A stretch of DNA of 64,000 bases from AWTP1-9 sp035703165 (GCA_035703165.1 DASSYR010000027.1:8258-72257), one strand, 5' to 3'. Positions 25,054-34,694 are shown, numbered from the stretch's first letter. Made by a program: numbers and translations. The notes: a model not told the origin generated them from the letters alone.

Positions 25054-26382
25054 ATGAAAAAAATATTTCCCGTCATAATAGGTCTCATTTCATTGTCACT
25101 ATTGGGTATAATTTATATCCAGGTATCCTGGATACAAAATATGGCAATTGTTAAAAAAGAGCAGCTAAATGATAAGATATACATGTTGATGGACGAAGTT
25201 GGGCAGGAACTGGTGAACCAGCGGGCATCTGCTGTATTAGGGAATTTAAACCAATTACCCGGCTTACCGCTTTCTACCGAAGCATATGATTTACGCAAAC
25301 AATATTCTATAGCAAACAGGTTTACTGAATTTGAAATAAAGGAAAAATTACAGAATGCTTTTAATAACAGGGGTTTAAAGGATACCCATTTTGAATTTGC
25401 TATTACTGCTAATAATATATTTAGCCGCTATGAGATGAAATCTCTGGGATTTATGAAACTGGCAGAAGATACTTTGCATAACCAACGCTATGCATATTCT
25501 TTAATCCCTTCAAGCGGAACATTACTGGAAGGGCTTACCCCCGAAGAAGTATTATGGGTAGTGGTACCCAATGTAAAGTCTTTTGTATTTAAATCATTAG
25601 GCTGGATGATTATTGGGGCTGTACTGTTTACCTTTATTTTAGTGACAGCTTTTTATCTTACCGTAAGTACGATGCTCAAACAAAAAAAATTAAGCGAAAT
25701 AAAGGGTGATTTTATTAATAATATGACCCATGAATTTAAAACGCCCCTTGCCACTATTTCGCTGGCGGTGGATGCTATGAAAAATGAAAAAGTTATGCAC
25801 GACAGGAATAAGATGGATTATTTTTCCGGCATTATTAAGGAGGAAAACAGGCGTATGAATAAACAGGTAGAAACTATTTTACAGGTAGCTCAACTGGATA
25901 GACAGGAATTACAGCTTAATTTAAAACCATTGCATGTGCACGATGTTATAAAACGAGCCATGGACAATTTAAAATTACAATTGCAGGAGCGTGGAGGAAT
26001 AATAGAAACCTGCTTTGATGCTGATAGTGATTTATTGCAGGCAGATGAAGTTCATTTAATTAATCTCATCAGCAATTTGCTTGATAATGCGGTTAAATAT
26101 TCCAAAGAAAACCTGGTTATAAAAATTATCACTAAAAATATCGGTAACAGTATTCGAATAACAATTGAAGACAACGGTATTGGGATGAGCAAAGAGACAT
26201 TGAAAAGAATATTCGAAAAATTTTATCGTGCACACACCGGTAATTTACATAACGTAAAAGGTTTTGGACTTGGGTTGAGTTACGTAAAAACGATGGTTGA
26301 AGCGCATGACGGAAGCATTAAAGCCGAGAGTACTCTTGGTAAGGGAAGTAAATTTTTAATTGATTTGCCATTGGGCAGATAA
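25054..26382 (+). CDS. Orphan two-component sensor histidine kinase
   Basis: 442 residues. Two membrane segments (about 5-25 and 183-207) enclose a periplasmic or outer sensor region of about 155 residues with no recognisable domain. HisKA follows with the phospho-acceptor His226 in NNMTHEFKTPLATI. The HATPase domain has the N box NLLDNAVKYS, G1 EDNGIGM, F box and G2 GFGLGLSYVKTMVEAH. The second membrane helix leads almost directly into HisKA, with little room for a HAMP domain. No response regulator is encoded next to it; the next gene is an unrelated secreted protein. A TATTTTTG -7-like element occurs shortly upstream of the start. Confidence 0.93.
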   Translation: MKKIFPVIIGLISLSLLGIIYIQVSWIQNMAIVKKEQLNDKIYMLMDEVGQELVNQRASAVLGNLNQLPGLPLSTEAYDLRKQYSIANRFTEFEIKEKLQNAFNNRGLKDTHFEFAITANNIFSRYEMKSLGFMKLAEDTLHNQRYAYSLIPSSGTLLEGLTPEEVLWVVVPNVKSFVFKSLGWMIIGAVLFTFILVTAFYLTVSTMLKQKKLSEIKGDFINNMTHEFKTPLATISLAVDAMKNEKVMHDRNKMDYFSGIIKEENRRMNKQVETILQVAQLDRQELQLNLKPLHVHDVIKRAMDNLKLQLQERGGIIETCFDADSDLLQADEVHLINLISNLLDNAVKYSKENLVIKIITKNIGNSIRITIEDNGIGMSKETLKRIFEKFYRAHTGNLHNVKGFGLGLSYVKTMVEAHDGSIKAESTLGKGSKFLIDLPLGR

Positions 26383-26526
26383 AAGAATTAAGTCAAAAAT
26401 TAATTTCCAAATGAGATCATTAAGGGTAACGTTAAAGTGTTAAGAGCAAATTTCAACTTTTTTTTATAAGACATTTTGTTATATTGTGTCGTCAAATATT
26501 TGTGAGAAATACGTAAATTGTATCTT

Positions 26527-27255
26527 ATGAGAAAATTAAATTTTGTTTTAATATTACTTTGCTTAAATGTGTCTTTTGTATTCTGCCAGACGGGTGCAAC
26601 AGATATCATTCCAAATCTCTCTACAGCTTTAACTATTAATTTGGGCAATTTATACCGTAATGATTTTTTAAAATTCAATACGGATTTAAACATAAAAGGA
26701 ACTCCTTTTCTTACCGACTCGTTTTTATTTAGTCAGGTTTGGCTTTTTGATAAAAAAACTTATGTTGTTTCTAAAATGAAATTAAACCTTTACACTCAAC
26801 AATTACATTTTAAAACTGAAGCAGGAGAGGAATTGGTTACCGATGGCAATGTTATTACAAAGGCGATTTTCTTTGATGACAGTGCTTCGCAAAGTGGGCA
26901 ACTATATACAGTTAGTTGCGGATACCCTAAGATTGACGGAAACACACCTAAGACTTATTATGTGCAAATGAATGAGGGGAAAGTGCTCTTGCTAAAGCGG
27001 ATATCTAAAACGTTTGTGGCTCATTCGGCTGCGCCCTCTGTGTCTCCATATAAAGAATTTGTAGAAAGAGTAAACTACTATGTATATAATTCTGAATCGA
27101 AATCTATTGAGAAAGTTAAAAAGAATCAAGATTTAATTTTTAGCTTTTTTGGAGATAAGGTACAAATTGTAAAAAGCTATATTGACACAAACAAACTGGA
27201 CATAAAGTCGGTGAGTGATTTGTTAAAAGCAATTAATTACTATAATTCACTATAA
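26527..27255 (+). CDS. Secreted hypothetical protein
   Basis: 242 residues from the ATG at 26527; a TTG three codons upstream is less likely. Signal peptide MRKLNFVLILLCLNVSFVFC, with Gln just after the probable cleavage site. The mature part has no family I recognise; it is mixed alpha/beta with many lysines and ends in a helical VSDLLKAINYYN stretch. It lies 144 bp after the sensor kinase on the same strand, which might reflect a functional link, but nothing in the sequence proves it. Confidence 0.7.
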   Translation: MRKLNFVLILLCLNVSFVFCQTGATDIIPNLSTALTINLGNLYRNDFLKFNTDLNIKGTPFLTDSFLFSQVWLFDKKTYVVSKMKLNLYTQQLHFKTEAGEELVTDGNVITKAIFFDDSASQSGQLYTVSCGYPKIDGNTPKTYYVQMNEGKVLLLKRISKTFVAHSAAPSVSPYKEFVERVNYYVYNSESKSIEKVKKNQDLIFSFFGDKVQIVKSYIDTNKLDIKSVSDLLKAINYYNSL

Positions 27256-27814
27256 TTTGTATTAGTTAAGATTTAATCTGGCAGTTGGGATTATCTTTAA
27301 GTAAAGACATTTGATTAATCCCCAAAAGTCGGATTATGAATTCTGTAAATAAGTTGATCAAAAATCCTGCATCGGCTTTCTCAAATTAGCCGGGCATTGA
27401 ACAATGTCACCAAAGGCTGCATGCCAATAGATACCGACCGTAACAGTTTTTATCACATCAAAATGCTTTATGAAGCTTGGTTCTGGTAATGGCAAACAGG
27501 CAAATAAAATCAGACGGTTTCCTTCTTTTTACAAAATTGCCTGTCAATATGTGTTTCAGATAAATTTTCAGGCTAACTGGCTCATTTATAGGCATCACTT
27601 CCATTTTTTATTCTCGTTTTTTATTAACTGTGTACTGAACTAAATAGTTTGGTTCTGTAATAATGATTTACTTATTGATTGGATGCTTTTTTCAATTATC
27701 CACAGCTAATTCACATCAATTCACATGATTTTTTTAAAAAACGAGTAAAATGGCCTGTAATGTAATGCCAGTAAGGCTTTCAATTTGTGGAAAAAAATGT
27801 TTAAGCAAAAATCT
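27256..27814. other. Long AT-rich intergenic region upstream of mraZ
   Basis: About 560 bp without a convincing gene. A 43-codon open frame (27358-27489, forward) has plausible-looking protein sequence but no start and no recognised family; it may be a gene relic. Close to mraZ there is a perfect DnaA box at 27696-27704 and two direct repeats. No RNA gene was recognised. Confidence 0.6.
27696..27726 (+). promoter_or_regulatory. DnaA box with two tandem 9-bp repeats
   Basis: TTATCCACA at 27696-27704 matches the consensus DnaA box exactly. It is followed by AATTCACAT at 27708-27716 and again at 27718-27726, 10 bp apart, both resembling degenerate boxes. They lie about 100-150 bp upstream of the mraZ promoter. 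Confidence 0.45.
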
Positions 27815-27847
27815 TTGCAAAAGTGGTAAAATGTGTTATTTTGTGTG
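27815..27847 (+). promoter_or_regulatory. mraZ: mraZ promoter overlapped by MraZ operator boxes
   Basis: Promoter: TTG at 27815-27817, 19-nt spacer, TATTTTG at 27837-27843. Operator: GTG triplets at 27823, 27833 and 27843, spaced exactly 10 bp (GTGGT, GTGTT, GTGTG), each preceded by A/T. MraZ is known to bind arrays of GTG-containing boxes at helical-repeat spacing in front of its own gene, so autorepression of the division cluster is the natural reading. Confidence 0.7.
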
Positions 27848-27879
27848 AAATTTTATAAAAATCGTATAAATCATTGTAA

Positions 27880-28338
27880 ATGATTGGTTTTCTGGGAGAA
27901 TATGAGGCTACTTTAGACGCAAAAGGTCGGTTCCTTCTTCCGGTGGGTTTTAAAAAGCAACTACCAGAAGATGAGGCCAATCGTTTTGTATTAAGCCGTG
28001 GATTTGAGAAGTGCCTGAGTTTATATCCTGTCAAAAGTTGGGATCCCATTTTTAGCCAGATAAGTCAATTGAATGATTTTGATCCCAAAGTAAGGGAATT
28101 CCGCCGGTATTTTTTAAACGGAGCGATTAACATTGAGTTGGATAGTGCCGGAAGAATATTAATACCGAAAAACCTGATGGAACATGCAGGATTAGAGAAA
28201 GACATTGTGGTGGTTGCCGCAGTAAATAAAATTGAAATCTGGGATAAAGTAAAGTACCAACAGTTCTTTGAATCTGTTTCACCGGAAGCATTTAGCAGTT
28301 TGGCTAATGACGTAATGGGTGGGAAGGTTAGTGGTTGA
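27880..28338 (+). CDS. mraZ: Transcriptional regulator MraZ
   Basis: 152 residues with two SpoVT/AbrB-like half domains. The first reads FLGEYEATLDAKGRFLLPVGFK, the second IELDSAGRILIPKNLMEHAGL; the DAKGR/DSAGR turns are the family signature. MraZ forms ring-shaped oligomers and represses the division cluster by binding GTG repeats, which are visible at 27823-27847 just upstream. First gene of the cluster; rsmH starts 9 bp after the stop. Confidence 0.97.
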   Translation: MIGFLGEYEATLDAKGRFLLPVGFKKQLPEDEANRFVLSRGFEKCLSLYPVKSWDPIFSQISQLNDFDPKVREFRRYFLNGAINIELDSAGRILIPKNLMEHAGLEKDIVVVAAVNKIEIWDKVKYQQFFESVSPEAFSSLANDVMGGKVSG

Positions 28339-28347
28339 TAAGTTGAA

Positions 28348-29313
28348 ATGTTAACAAGCATGAGTAAGATAAAAAAAATAGCTCCTGTTAACTTAAAAGC
28401 TGATCACTCCATTAATTATCATACCCCTGTTTTATTAAGCGACGTAATTGAGGGATTGCACATTCAACCTTCAGGAATTTACGTGGACTGTACGTTTGGC
28501 GGTGGCGGCCATAGCAGGGAAATTTTAAAGCATTTGAATGAACAGGGAAAACTAATTGTTTTTGACCAGGATGAAGATGCAAAGAAAAATTTACCTGTTG
28601 ATTCGAGAGTGATTTTTGTGCCACATAATTTCCGTCATCTGCAACGTTTTTTGCGATTGTACAAAATCGAATTAGTTGATGGCGTACTTGCTGATTTGGG
28701 CGTTTCCAGTCATCAGTTTGACGAAGCGGAACGAGGATTTTCTACAAGATGGGATGCTGTTATGGATATGAGAATGGATAAGAGGCAGGAATTAACAGCA
28801 GCAAAAGTATTGGAAACATACGAGGAGAAGGAGTTGCATAAACTGTTTGAACAGTATGGAGAAGTAACCAATGCAAAAACACTTGCACGGATAATAGTTA
28901 ATGCTCGTAAGTCAAGTTCGCTTAAAACCGTTAATGGGTTTAAAACAGCTATTCATGCTGCGGTGAAAGGTAATCCTAATAAGTACTTTGCCCAGGTATT
29001 TCAGGCTTTGCGTATAGAAGTAAATGACGAGTTGGGCGCATTAAAAGAGATGCTGCAACAATTGCCTTTTATACTTAAGCCCGGAGGTCGTGTTGCTATT
29101 ATTTCATTTCATTCACTGGAAGACAGAATTGTGAAAAATTTTTTCAAAAGTGGAGCATTTGAAAATGCTTTTGAAGATCCATTCACGCAAGAATATAAGC
29201 AAAGTCCTTTCCATATCATAACAAAAAAACCAATTGTTCCAACTACCCAAGAGGTGAGAATCAATCCCCGTTCCCGTAGTTCAAAACTTCGAATAGCAGA
29301 ACGAGTATCCTAA
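28348..29313 (+). CDS. rsmH: 16S rRNA m4C1402 methyltransferase RsmH
   Basis: 321 residues. SAM-dependent N4-methylation of C1402 in the ribosomal decoding centre. Family hallmarks: YHTPVLLSDVIEGL, then YVDCTFGGGGHSREIL (SAM motif I), VDGVLADLGVSSHQFD, GFSTRWDAVMDMRMD and the C-terminal GGRVAIISFHSLEDRIVKNFF with NPRSRSSKLRIAER. A second ATG four codons in (28360) is an alternative start. Second gene of the division cluster in all Bacteroidota arrangements known to me. Confidence 0.97.
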   Translation: MLTSMSKIKKIAPVNLKADHSINYHTPVLLSDVIEGLHIQPSGIYVDCTFGGGGHSREILKHLNEQGKLIVFDQDEDAKKNLPVDSRVIFVPHNFRHLQRFLRLYKIELVDGVLADLGVSSHQFDEAERGFSTRWDAVMDMRMDKRQELTAAKVLETYEEKELHKLFEQYGEVTNAKTLARIIVNARKSSSLKTVNGFKTAIHAAVKGNPNKYFAQVFQALRIEVNDELGALKEMLQQLPFILKPGGRVAIISFHSLEDRIVKNFFKSGAFENAFEDPFTQEYKQSPFHIITKKPIVPTTQEVRINPRSRSSKLRIAERVS

Positions 29314-29359
29314 AAAACTAAGCATTTCAACGTGGTTATTTATAAACTATGATTATAGT

Positions 29360-29692
29360 ATGGACAACAAGAATTTTAAAGAACAAAAAATTGAATGGAA
29401 GAGGTTGTTTAATTATCAATGGATAGCTAAAAATATCTCCTTCTTCCTCTATCTGACCTTGCTGGCCTTAATCTATATATCTAACGGACATTATGCCGAT
29501 AAAATGATTAGAGATATTAACAAAACCGGCAGACAGTTAAAAGAGTTGGAGTATGAATATAAAACGGTTAAAGGCGAAATAATGTTTCGTAGTAAGCAGA
29601 GTGAATTAGCAAAAGCAGTAGAACCAATTGGATTAAAAGAGTCGAAAGAACCACCCGTTATATTGGTAGATAGTTTAAAAACAATAAAGTAG
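29360..29692 (+). CDS. ftsL: FtsL-like division protein
   Basis: 110 residues. Short cytoplasmic N-terminus, one membrane segment (about 27-44, ISFFLYLTLLALIYIS), then a heptad-rich periplasmic helix (INKTGRQLKELEYEYKTVKGEI) and a short tail. This bitopic coiled-coil build and the position between rsmH and ftsI identify FtsL, which forms the FtsQLB complex that activates FtsWI. Sequence conservation in the family is low, so the call relies on topology and position. Confidence 0.88.
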   Translation: MDNKNFKEQKIEWKRLFNYQWIAKNISFFLYLTLLALIYISNGHYADKMIRDINKTGRQLKELEYEYKTVKGEIMFRSKQSELAKAVEPIGLKESKEPPVILVDSLKTIK

Positions 29693-29738
29693 TAAATAAA
29701 AAAGTTTTGTAAACAATATTTTTTAATAAGATCGGCTG

Positions 29739-31850
29739 TTGGAAATAAAACGTGACATATTGTGGAGAGTGTACTTGAGCTTTCTTGGTATTGTGTTACT
29801 CTGTATCATAGTACTTAGCCAGGCTTTCTATATTCAACGCTTTGAAGGAAAATACTGGTCAGGCCTGGCTGATAGTTTACACACGGCTATTCAGGATATA
29901 GATGCGGAAAGAGGAACCATTTATAGTGAAGATGGACAGATGCTCAGCACCTCTCTTCCTAAATATGATATTTATATTGATTTTATGGCCGATGGCTTAC
30001 GGGAAAAAAAGGGCAAACGTTTTAAAGATAATATTGACTCACTTGCAGTTCGTTTAGCAAATTTGTTTAAAGACCAATCTGCAAAAGAGTATAAGTCTCA
30101 ATTACAAAAGGCTTATAATTTAAAAGACAGATACTATTTGTTGAAAAAGAAAATTTCTTTTGAGCAATATCAATCACTTCGGGAATTTCCCCTCGTAAGA
30201 TTGGGTAAAAATAAGAGTGGTTTTATTGCAGATGTTGTTCCACAACGTCTTACCCCATTTGGTTTATTGGCTAACAGAACAATTGGCTTGTCAAGGGAAG
30301 ATTCAACAAAAAATGTAGGATTAGAAAAAACATACGATTCCGTTTTAAAAGGAGAAAGTGGTAAGCGTCTGATAAAATATATTGCCGGGGGTGTACGAGT
30401 TCCGGTTGAAGGAAGTGAAATAGAACCTGAAAACGGAAAAGACATTATCACCACAATTGATATAAACATCCAGGATATAGCTGAAAATGCTTTGATGGAT
30501 ATGATGGTGAAAAATGAAGCATTGGAAGGTTCATGCATAGTGATGGAAGTGCAAACAGGAAAAATTAAAGCAATTGCTAACCTGGGTTATTTATATGGAA
30601 AATATTATGAGTGGGATAACTATGCTGTTAAAACATCGGAACCGGGTTCTACTATTAAGCTGATTACTTTATTAAATGTTTTAGAGGATAAATATGTTAC
30701 CATCAGTGACAATATAAATACTGGTGGTGGCAAATGGGAAATTGATGGGAGAATTGTTCGGGATGACCATGATGGCCCTGAGGTAATAACGATTAAAGAA
30801 GCATTTTCGCACAGTTCCAACGTTGCTATGAGTAAGTTGGCATACCAGTACTATATTAAAAATCCCCAACGATATTATCAACATTTTGAAAAACTTGGAT
30901 TAACGAAGCGAAGTGGTATTGATTTAAAAGAAGAATTCAGACCTACTGTAAAAAACCCGGCTAATAAAAAAGTGTGGCATTACCAAACATTGGTTTCAAT
31001 GGGATTTGGTTACGATATAATGTTAAGCCCCTTGCAATTACTTACCGTGTATAATGCGGTTGCGAATAATGGTAAAATGATGAAACCATATTTGGTTAGC
31101 AGGATAGAAAAAGATGGGCAGGCAATAAAAATAATGGAGCCGGTAGCACTAAATGAAAAAATTTGTAGCAACGAAACTTTAACACAGTTAAAAGAATGTT
31201 TAGAAGCAGTAGTTACAGAAGGAACAGCTAAAAATATTTTTGAAACTACTCCTTATAAAGTAGCTGGCAAAACCGGCACAGCAAAAGTAAACGACGGGAA
31301 ATTCAAATACACAGACGGCGTGTACCAATCAGCCTTTACAGGATACTTCCCTGCAAATAATCCTCAATATTCATGCATTGTAGTAATTAAAAACAAACCG
31401 CACGCAGCTCTTTATTACGGCAGTACAGTAGCCGGCACTGTTTTTAAAAATATAGCTGATAAGCTTTATGCCTTGAATTTGCAGCAGCCAGGTGATAATC
31501 TTATTGCGCAAAAGAAAGACAGTACACTTTGTCGTTTTGTTGGTTTAAATACCGATGTAAAAAGCATAAAGTCTTTTTATAAATTTTTAATTAATAATCC
31601 GGGTAATTCATCTTGGCTGAATGTTGTAAATGATTCTGCTGATAACAGAAACTGGATAGCAAGCCCTCTTATAGATAATGTACCTGTTGTGCCGGATGTA
31701 AAAGGCTTTGGATTGAAAGATGCGATATATATACTGGAAAATAAAGGTTTGAAAGTGATTGTAAAGGGAAAAGGGAAAGTAGTGGCACAATCTGTTTTAC
31801 CGGGCACAACTATAAATAAAGGACAAACAATAATGATACAATTGGCTTGA
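29739..31850 (+). CDS. ftsI: Septal peptidoglycan transpeptidase (PBP3/FtsI) with PASTA domain
   Basis: 703 residues. One N-terminal membrane helix, the dimerisation (pedestal) domain starting DAERGTIYSEDG, then the transpeptidase domain: SxxK motif in EPGSTIKLI, SxN in FSHSSNVAMSKL, and KTG in VAGKTGTAKV. A single PASTA domain (VVPDVKGFGLKDAIYILENKG to the C-terminus) is added. It crosslinks septal peptidoglycan with FtsW. The only upstream start in frame that keeps the family N-terminus (MEIKRDILWRVYLSFLGIVLL) is a TTG at 29739; no ATG is available there. The stop codon overlaps the murE start (TGATG). Confidence 0.95.
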   Translation: MEIKRDILWRVYLSFLGIVLLCIIVLSQAFYIQRFEGKYWSGLADSLHTAIQDIDAERGTIYSEDGQMLSTSLPKYDIYIDFMADGLREKKGKRFKDNIDSLAVRLANLFKDQSAKEYKSQLQKAYNLKDRYYLLKKKISFEQYQSLREFPLVRLGKNKSGFIADVVPQRLTPFGLLANRTIGLSREDSTKNVGLEKTYDSVLKGESGKRLIKYIAGGVRVPVEGSEIEPENGKDIITTIDINIQDIAENALMDMMVKNEALEGSCIVMEVQTGKIKAIANLGYLYGKYYEWDNYAVKTSEPGSTIKLITLLNVLEDKYVTISDNINTGGGKWEIDGRIVRDDHDGPEVITIKEAFSHSSNVAMSKLAYQYYIKNPQRYYQHFEKLGLTKRSGIDLKEEFRPTVKNPANKKVWHYQTLVSMGFGYDIMLSPLQLLTVYNAVANNGKMMKPYLVSRIEKDGQAIKIMEPVALNEKICSNETLTQLKECLEAVVTEGTAKNIFETTPYKVAGKTGTAKVNDGKFKYTDGVYQSAFTGYFPANNPQYSCIVVIKNKPHAALYYGSTVAGTVFKNIADKLYALNLQQPGDNLIAQKKDSTLCRFVGLNTDVKSIKSFYKFLINNPGNSSWLNVVNDSADNRNWIASPLIDNVPVVPDVKGFGLKDAIYILENKGLKVIVKGKGKVVAQSVLPGTTINKGQTIMIQLA

Positions 31851-33316
31851 TGGCATTGTTACAAGACATATTATATAAAGTAAACATTCAATCGGTACAA
31901 GGTAATCTGAAAACCGTTGTAGAAGATTTACAAATTGATTCTCGTAAAGCAAAGAAAGACACTTGCTTTATTGCTATTAGGGGAGGTGATAGTGACGGGC
32001 ATCATTATATTGGTAAAGCAATTGAGCAAGGCGCTACGGTTATTATTTGTGAGAATATACCCGTTAAAACCGAAGGCAACATTACTTATGTGCAGGTAAA
32101 AAATTCTGCGGAAGCAGCCGGTTATATAGCACATAATTTTTTTGGTACACCCAGCGAAAAATTAAAGTTAATTGGTGTAACAGGCACAAATGGTAAAACT
32201 ACTATTGCTACTTTATTGTTCAAACTATTTAGCAACCTGGGTTATACATGCGGATTAATTTCTACTATTCAGAATTATATAGGCGATAAAGTTGTTCCAG
32301 CTACACATACAACACCAGACGCAATTACATTAAATGGATTATTGGCACAAATGGTAAAAGAAGGGTGCACACATGTGTTTATGGAAAATAGTTCACATGC
32401 TATTCATCAACACCGTAGTACAGGATTGCAATTTACCGGGGCCGTATTTAGCAATGTTACTCACGATCATTTAGATTATCATAAAACATTTGATGAATAC
32501 ATAAAAGTAAAGAAGTCCTTTTTTGATCATTTACCATCGTCAGCCTTTGCATTAACCAATCTTGATGATAAAAGAGGATCAGTAATGATTCAAAACACGC
32601 ATGCAAAGCATTGTACCTATAGTTTGAAAACAGTGGCTGATTTTAAAGGGAAAATTTTAGAAAACAAGTTAGGCGGATTGATGATGGATATAAATGGACA
32701 AGAAGTGCATTTTCGTTTAATTGGTGAGTTTAATGCTTATAATTTGCTCGCTGTATATGGTGCTGCTTTGTTATTGGGAGAGGATAAAGCAAATGTGTTG
32801 CGTGTATTGAGTAATCTTACCGGTGCCGAAGGAAGGTTCGATTATATTGTTTCATCTAAAGAGCAGGTAATCGGCATTGTTGATTATGCTCATACTCCAG
32901 ATGCTTTGTTAAATGTTCTTACCACTATTCAAAAATTGAGAAAAGGCAATGAAGTACTAATTACGGTATTAGGTTGTGGAGGCGACAGAGATAAAACAAA
33001 ACGTCCCGTGATGGGTGAAGTAGCCTGTGAATATAGTGATAAAGTAATTTTTACTTCTGACAATCCAAGAAGTGAAGATCCCCAACAAATCTTAAAAGAT
33101 ATGGAGGAAGGTTTAAACTCTGCCGCAAGAAGAAAATATTTATCAATTGCGGATAGAAAGGAGGCAATTAAAACAGCAGTAACCCTGGCAAATAAAAAAG
33201 ACATCATTTTAATTGCCGGAAAAGGACACGAAAAATACCAGGATATAAAAGGAGTAAAACATCCTTTTGATGATAAACAGATACTGAAAGAGATGTTTCA
33301 TGTTTTGAATAAGTAA
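31850..33316 (+). CDS. murE: UDP-MurNAc-L-Ala-D-Glu:meso-diaminopimelate ligase
   Basis: 488 residues from the ATG at 31850, which overlaps the ftsI stop. Adds the third stem-peptide residue in the cytoplasm. Mur ligase features: P-loop GVTGTNGKTTIATLL, the central-domain HTTPDA and NVTHDHLDYHKTFDEY, and the C-terminal DNPRSEDP. The Asn-Pro-Arg in that last motif marks meso-diaminopimelate rather than lysine specificity, so the wall is expected to be A1gamma type. A short gap of 94 bp separates it from mraY. Confidence 0.96.
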   Translation: MALLQDILYKVNIQSVQGNLKTVVEDLQIDSRKAKKDTCFIAIRGGDSDGHHYIGKAIEQGATVIICENIPVKTEGNITYVQVKNSAEAAGYIAHNFFGTPSEKLKLIGVTGTNGKTTIATLLFKLFSNLGYTCGLISTIQNYIGDKVVPATHTTPDAITLNGLLAQMVKEGCTHVFMENSSHAIHQHRSTGLQFTGAVFSNVTHDHLDYHKTFDEYIKVKKSFFDHLPSSAFALTNLDDKRGSVMIQNTHAKHCTYSLKTVADFKGKILENKLGGLMMDINGQEVHFRLIGEFNAYNLLAVYGAALLLGEDKANVLRVLSNLTGAEGRFDYIVSSKEQVIGIVDYAHTPDALLNVLTTIQKLRKGNEVLITVLGCGGDRDKTKRPVMGEVACEYSDKVIFTSDNPRSEDPQQILKDMEEGLNSAARRKYLSIADRKEAIKTAVTLANKKDIILIAGKGHEKYQDIKGVKHPFDDKQILKEMFHVLNK

Positions 33317-33410
33317 GAAAAGTATAGAAAGGGCTAAGAGAAAAAATAAATATCAGGACTAAAACTATTAACCAATATCCGAAAAATAAAACCACAATCA
33401 AACTAGCAAT

Positions 33411-34694
33411 ATGCTGTATTCACTTTTTGAATGGCTTAATCATCAAGGAATCCGTTTCCCGGGAGATCGTTTGTTACATTTTATCACTTTCCGTGTGTTG
33501 ATTGCTGTGTTATTGTCTTTAGTGATTACAACTGTATTTGGAAGACGACTGATTAACTACCTCCGGAAAAGACAGGTAGGCGAAACCGTTCGTGATTTGG
33601 GTTTAGCCGGGGAGCAGCAAAAGAAAGGTACACCAACCATGGGAGGTATTATTATTATTCTGGCTATACTGATTCCTACCTTGTTGCTGGCAGATTTGAA
33701 TAAAGCCTATGTACGGTTAATGATTTTTGCAACAATCTGGATGGGCATGATTGGTTTTATTGATGACTATTTAAAACTGCGTGCTAAACGTTTGGCACTG
33801 CAGCAGGGGGTTGCTTATAAAAAAGGAGATAAAGATGGGTTAGCAGGTTGGTTTAAAATTTTAGGCCAGTTGGTATTGGGTATTGTTGTAGCGGCAGTGA
33901 TGTTGTTTAATACAAATACGAAAGTATGGCGGGAATACACGGGACAACGATTACCATCTGATACAACGGGTTTAAGAATAGTAAATTTTGATGGAAAAGA
34001 AAAAGTTTTTGTTATAGCAAAAGAACCGGTAACAACCATTCCTTTTGTAAAAAATCATGAATTTAATTATTCAAAGCTATTGCCCCGTGATTGGCGAAAA
34101 GGTTTAACCTGGTTGTTATACACTCTAATTGTAATTATAATAGTAGTTGCCGTATCTAATGGAGCAAATATTACAGACGGGTTAGATGGTTTGGCAACGG
34201 GCATTAGTGCCATTATTGGAGGTTGCTTAGGTGTATTTGCTTATGCCAGTGGTAATTTTCGTTTTGCCGAATACCTTAATATATTATACGTACCCAATTT
34301 GTCAGAACTGACCATTTACATTGCGGCGTTTATTGGATCAGCTATTGGTTTTCTCTGGTACAACTCGTATCCAGCCCAGGTATTTATGGGCGATACCGGA
34401 AGTTTAGCTCTTGGTGGAATCATCGCCGCATTAGCTATAATTGTTCGTAAAGAATTACTGATACCCATTTTCTGTGGAGTATTCCTTGTGGAGAATTTAA
34501 GTGTAATGATTCAGGTATCGTATTTCAAATATACCAAACGAAAGTACGGTGAAGGGAGAAGAATTTTTTTGATGAGCCCATTGCATCATCATTATCAAAA
34601 ACTAGGATATCATGAAAGTAAGATTGCTGTTCGATTTTGGATTATAACAATTTTATGTGTAGTGTTTTCTATTGTTAGCTTAAAAATTCGTTGA
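33411..34694 (+). CDS. mraY: Phospho-MurNAc-pentapeptide translocase
   Basis: 427 residues, about 65 more than the Escherichia coli enzyme. Polytopic membrane enzyme that moves phospho-MurNAc-pentapeptide to undecaprenyl phosphate, making lipid I. Family motifs: KKGTPTMGGI, the aspartate pair in IGFIDDYLKLR, NGANITDGLDGLATG and MSPLHHHYQKLGYHESKIAVRFW. The extra length is one soluble insertion between membrane helices (about 168-235, KVWREYTGQ to PRDWRKG), a usual feature in this phylum. A 146-bp gap to murD contains only tiny open frames. Confidence 0.96.
   Translation: MLYSLFEWLNHQGIRFPGDRLLHFITFRVLIAVLLSLVITTVFGRRLINYLRKRQVGETVRDLGLAGEQQKKGTPTMGGIIIILAILIPTLLLADLNKAYVRLMIFATIWMGMIGFIDDYLKLRAKRLALQQGVAYKKGDKDGLAGWFKILGQLVLGIVVAAVMLFNTNTKVWREYTGQRLPSDTTGLRIVNFDGKEKVFVIAKEPVTTIPFVKNHEFNYSKLLPRDWRKGLTWLLYTLIVIIIVVAVSNGANITDGLDGLATGISAIIGGCLGVFAYASGNFRFAEYLNILYVPNLSELTIYIAAFIGSAIGFLWYNSYPAQVFMGDTGSLALGGIIAALAIIVRKELLIPIFCGVFLVENLSVMIQVSYFKYTKRKYGEGRRIFLMSPLHHHYQKLGYHESKIAVRFWIITILCVVFSIVSLKIR

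Noticed and set aside
27358..27489. 43-codon frame in the gap before mraZ with protein-like sequence ending EAWFW
   Set aside because: No start codon, no recognised family and no continuation in either direction even allowing one frameshift; at most a gene relic.
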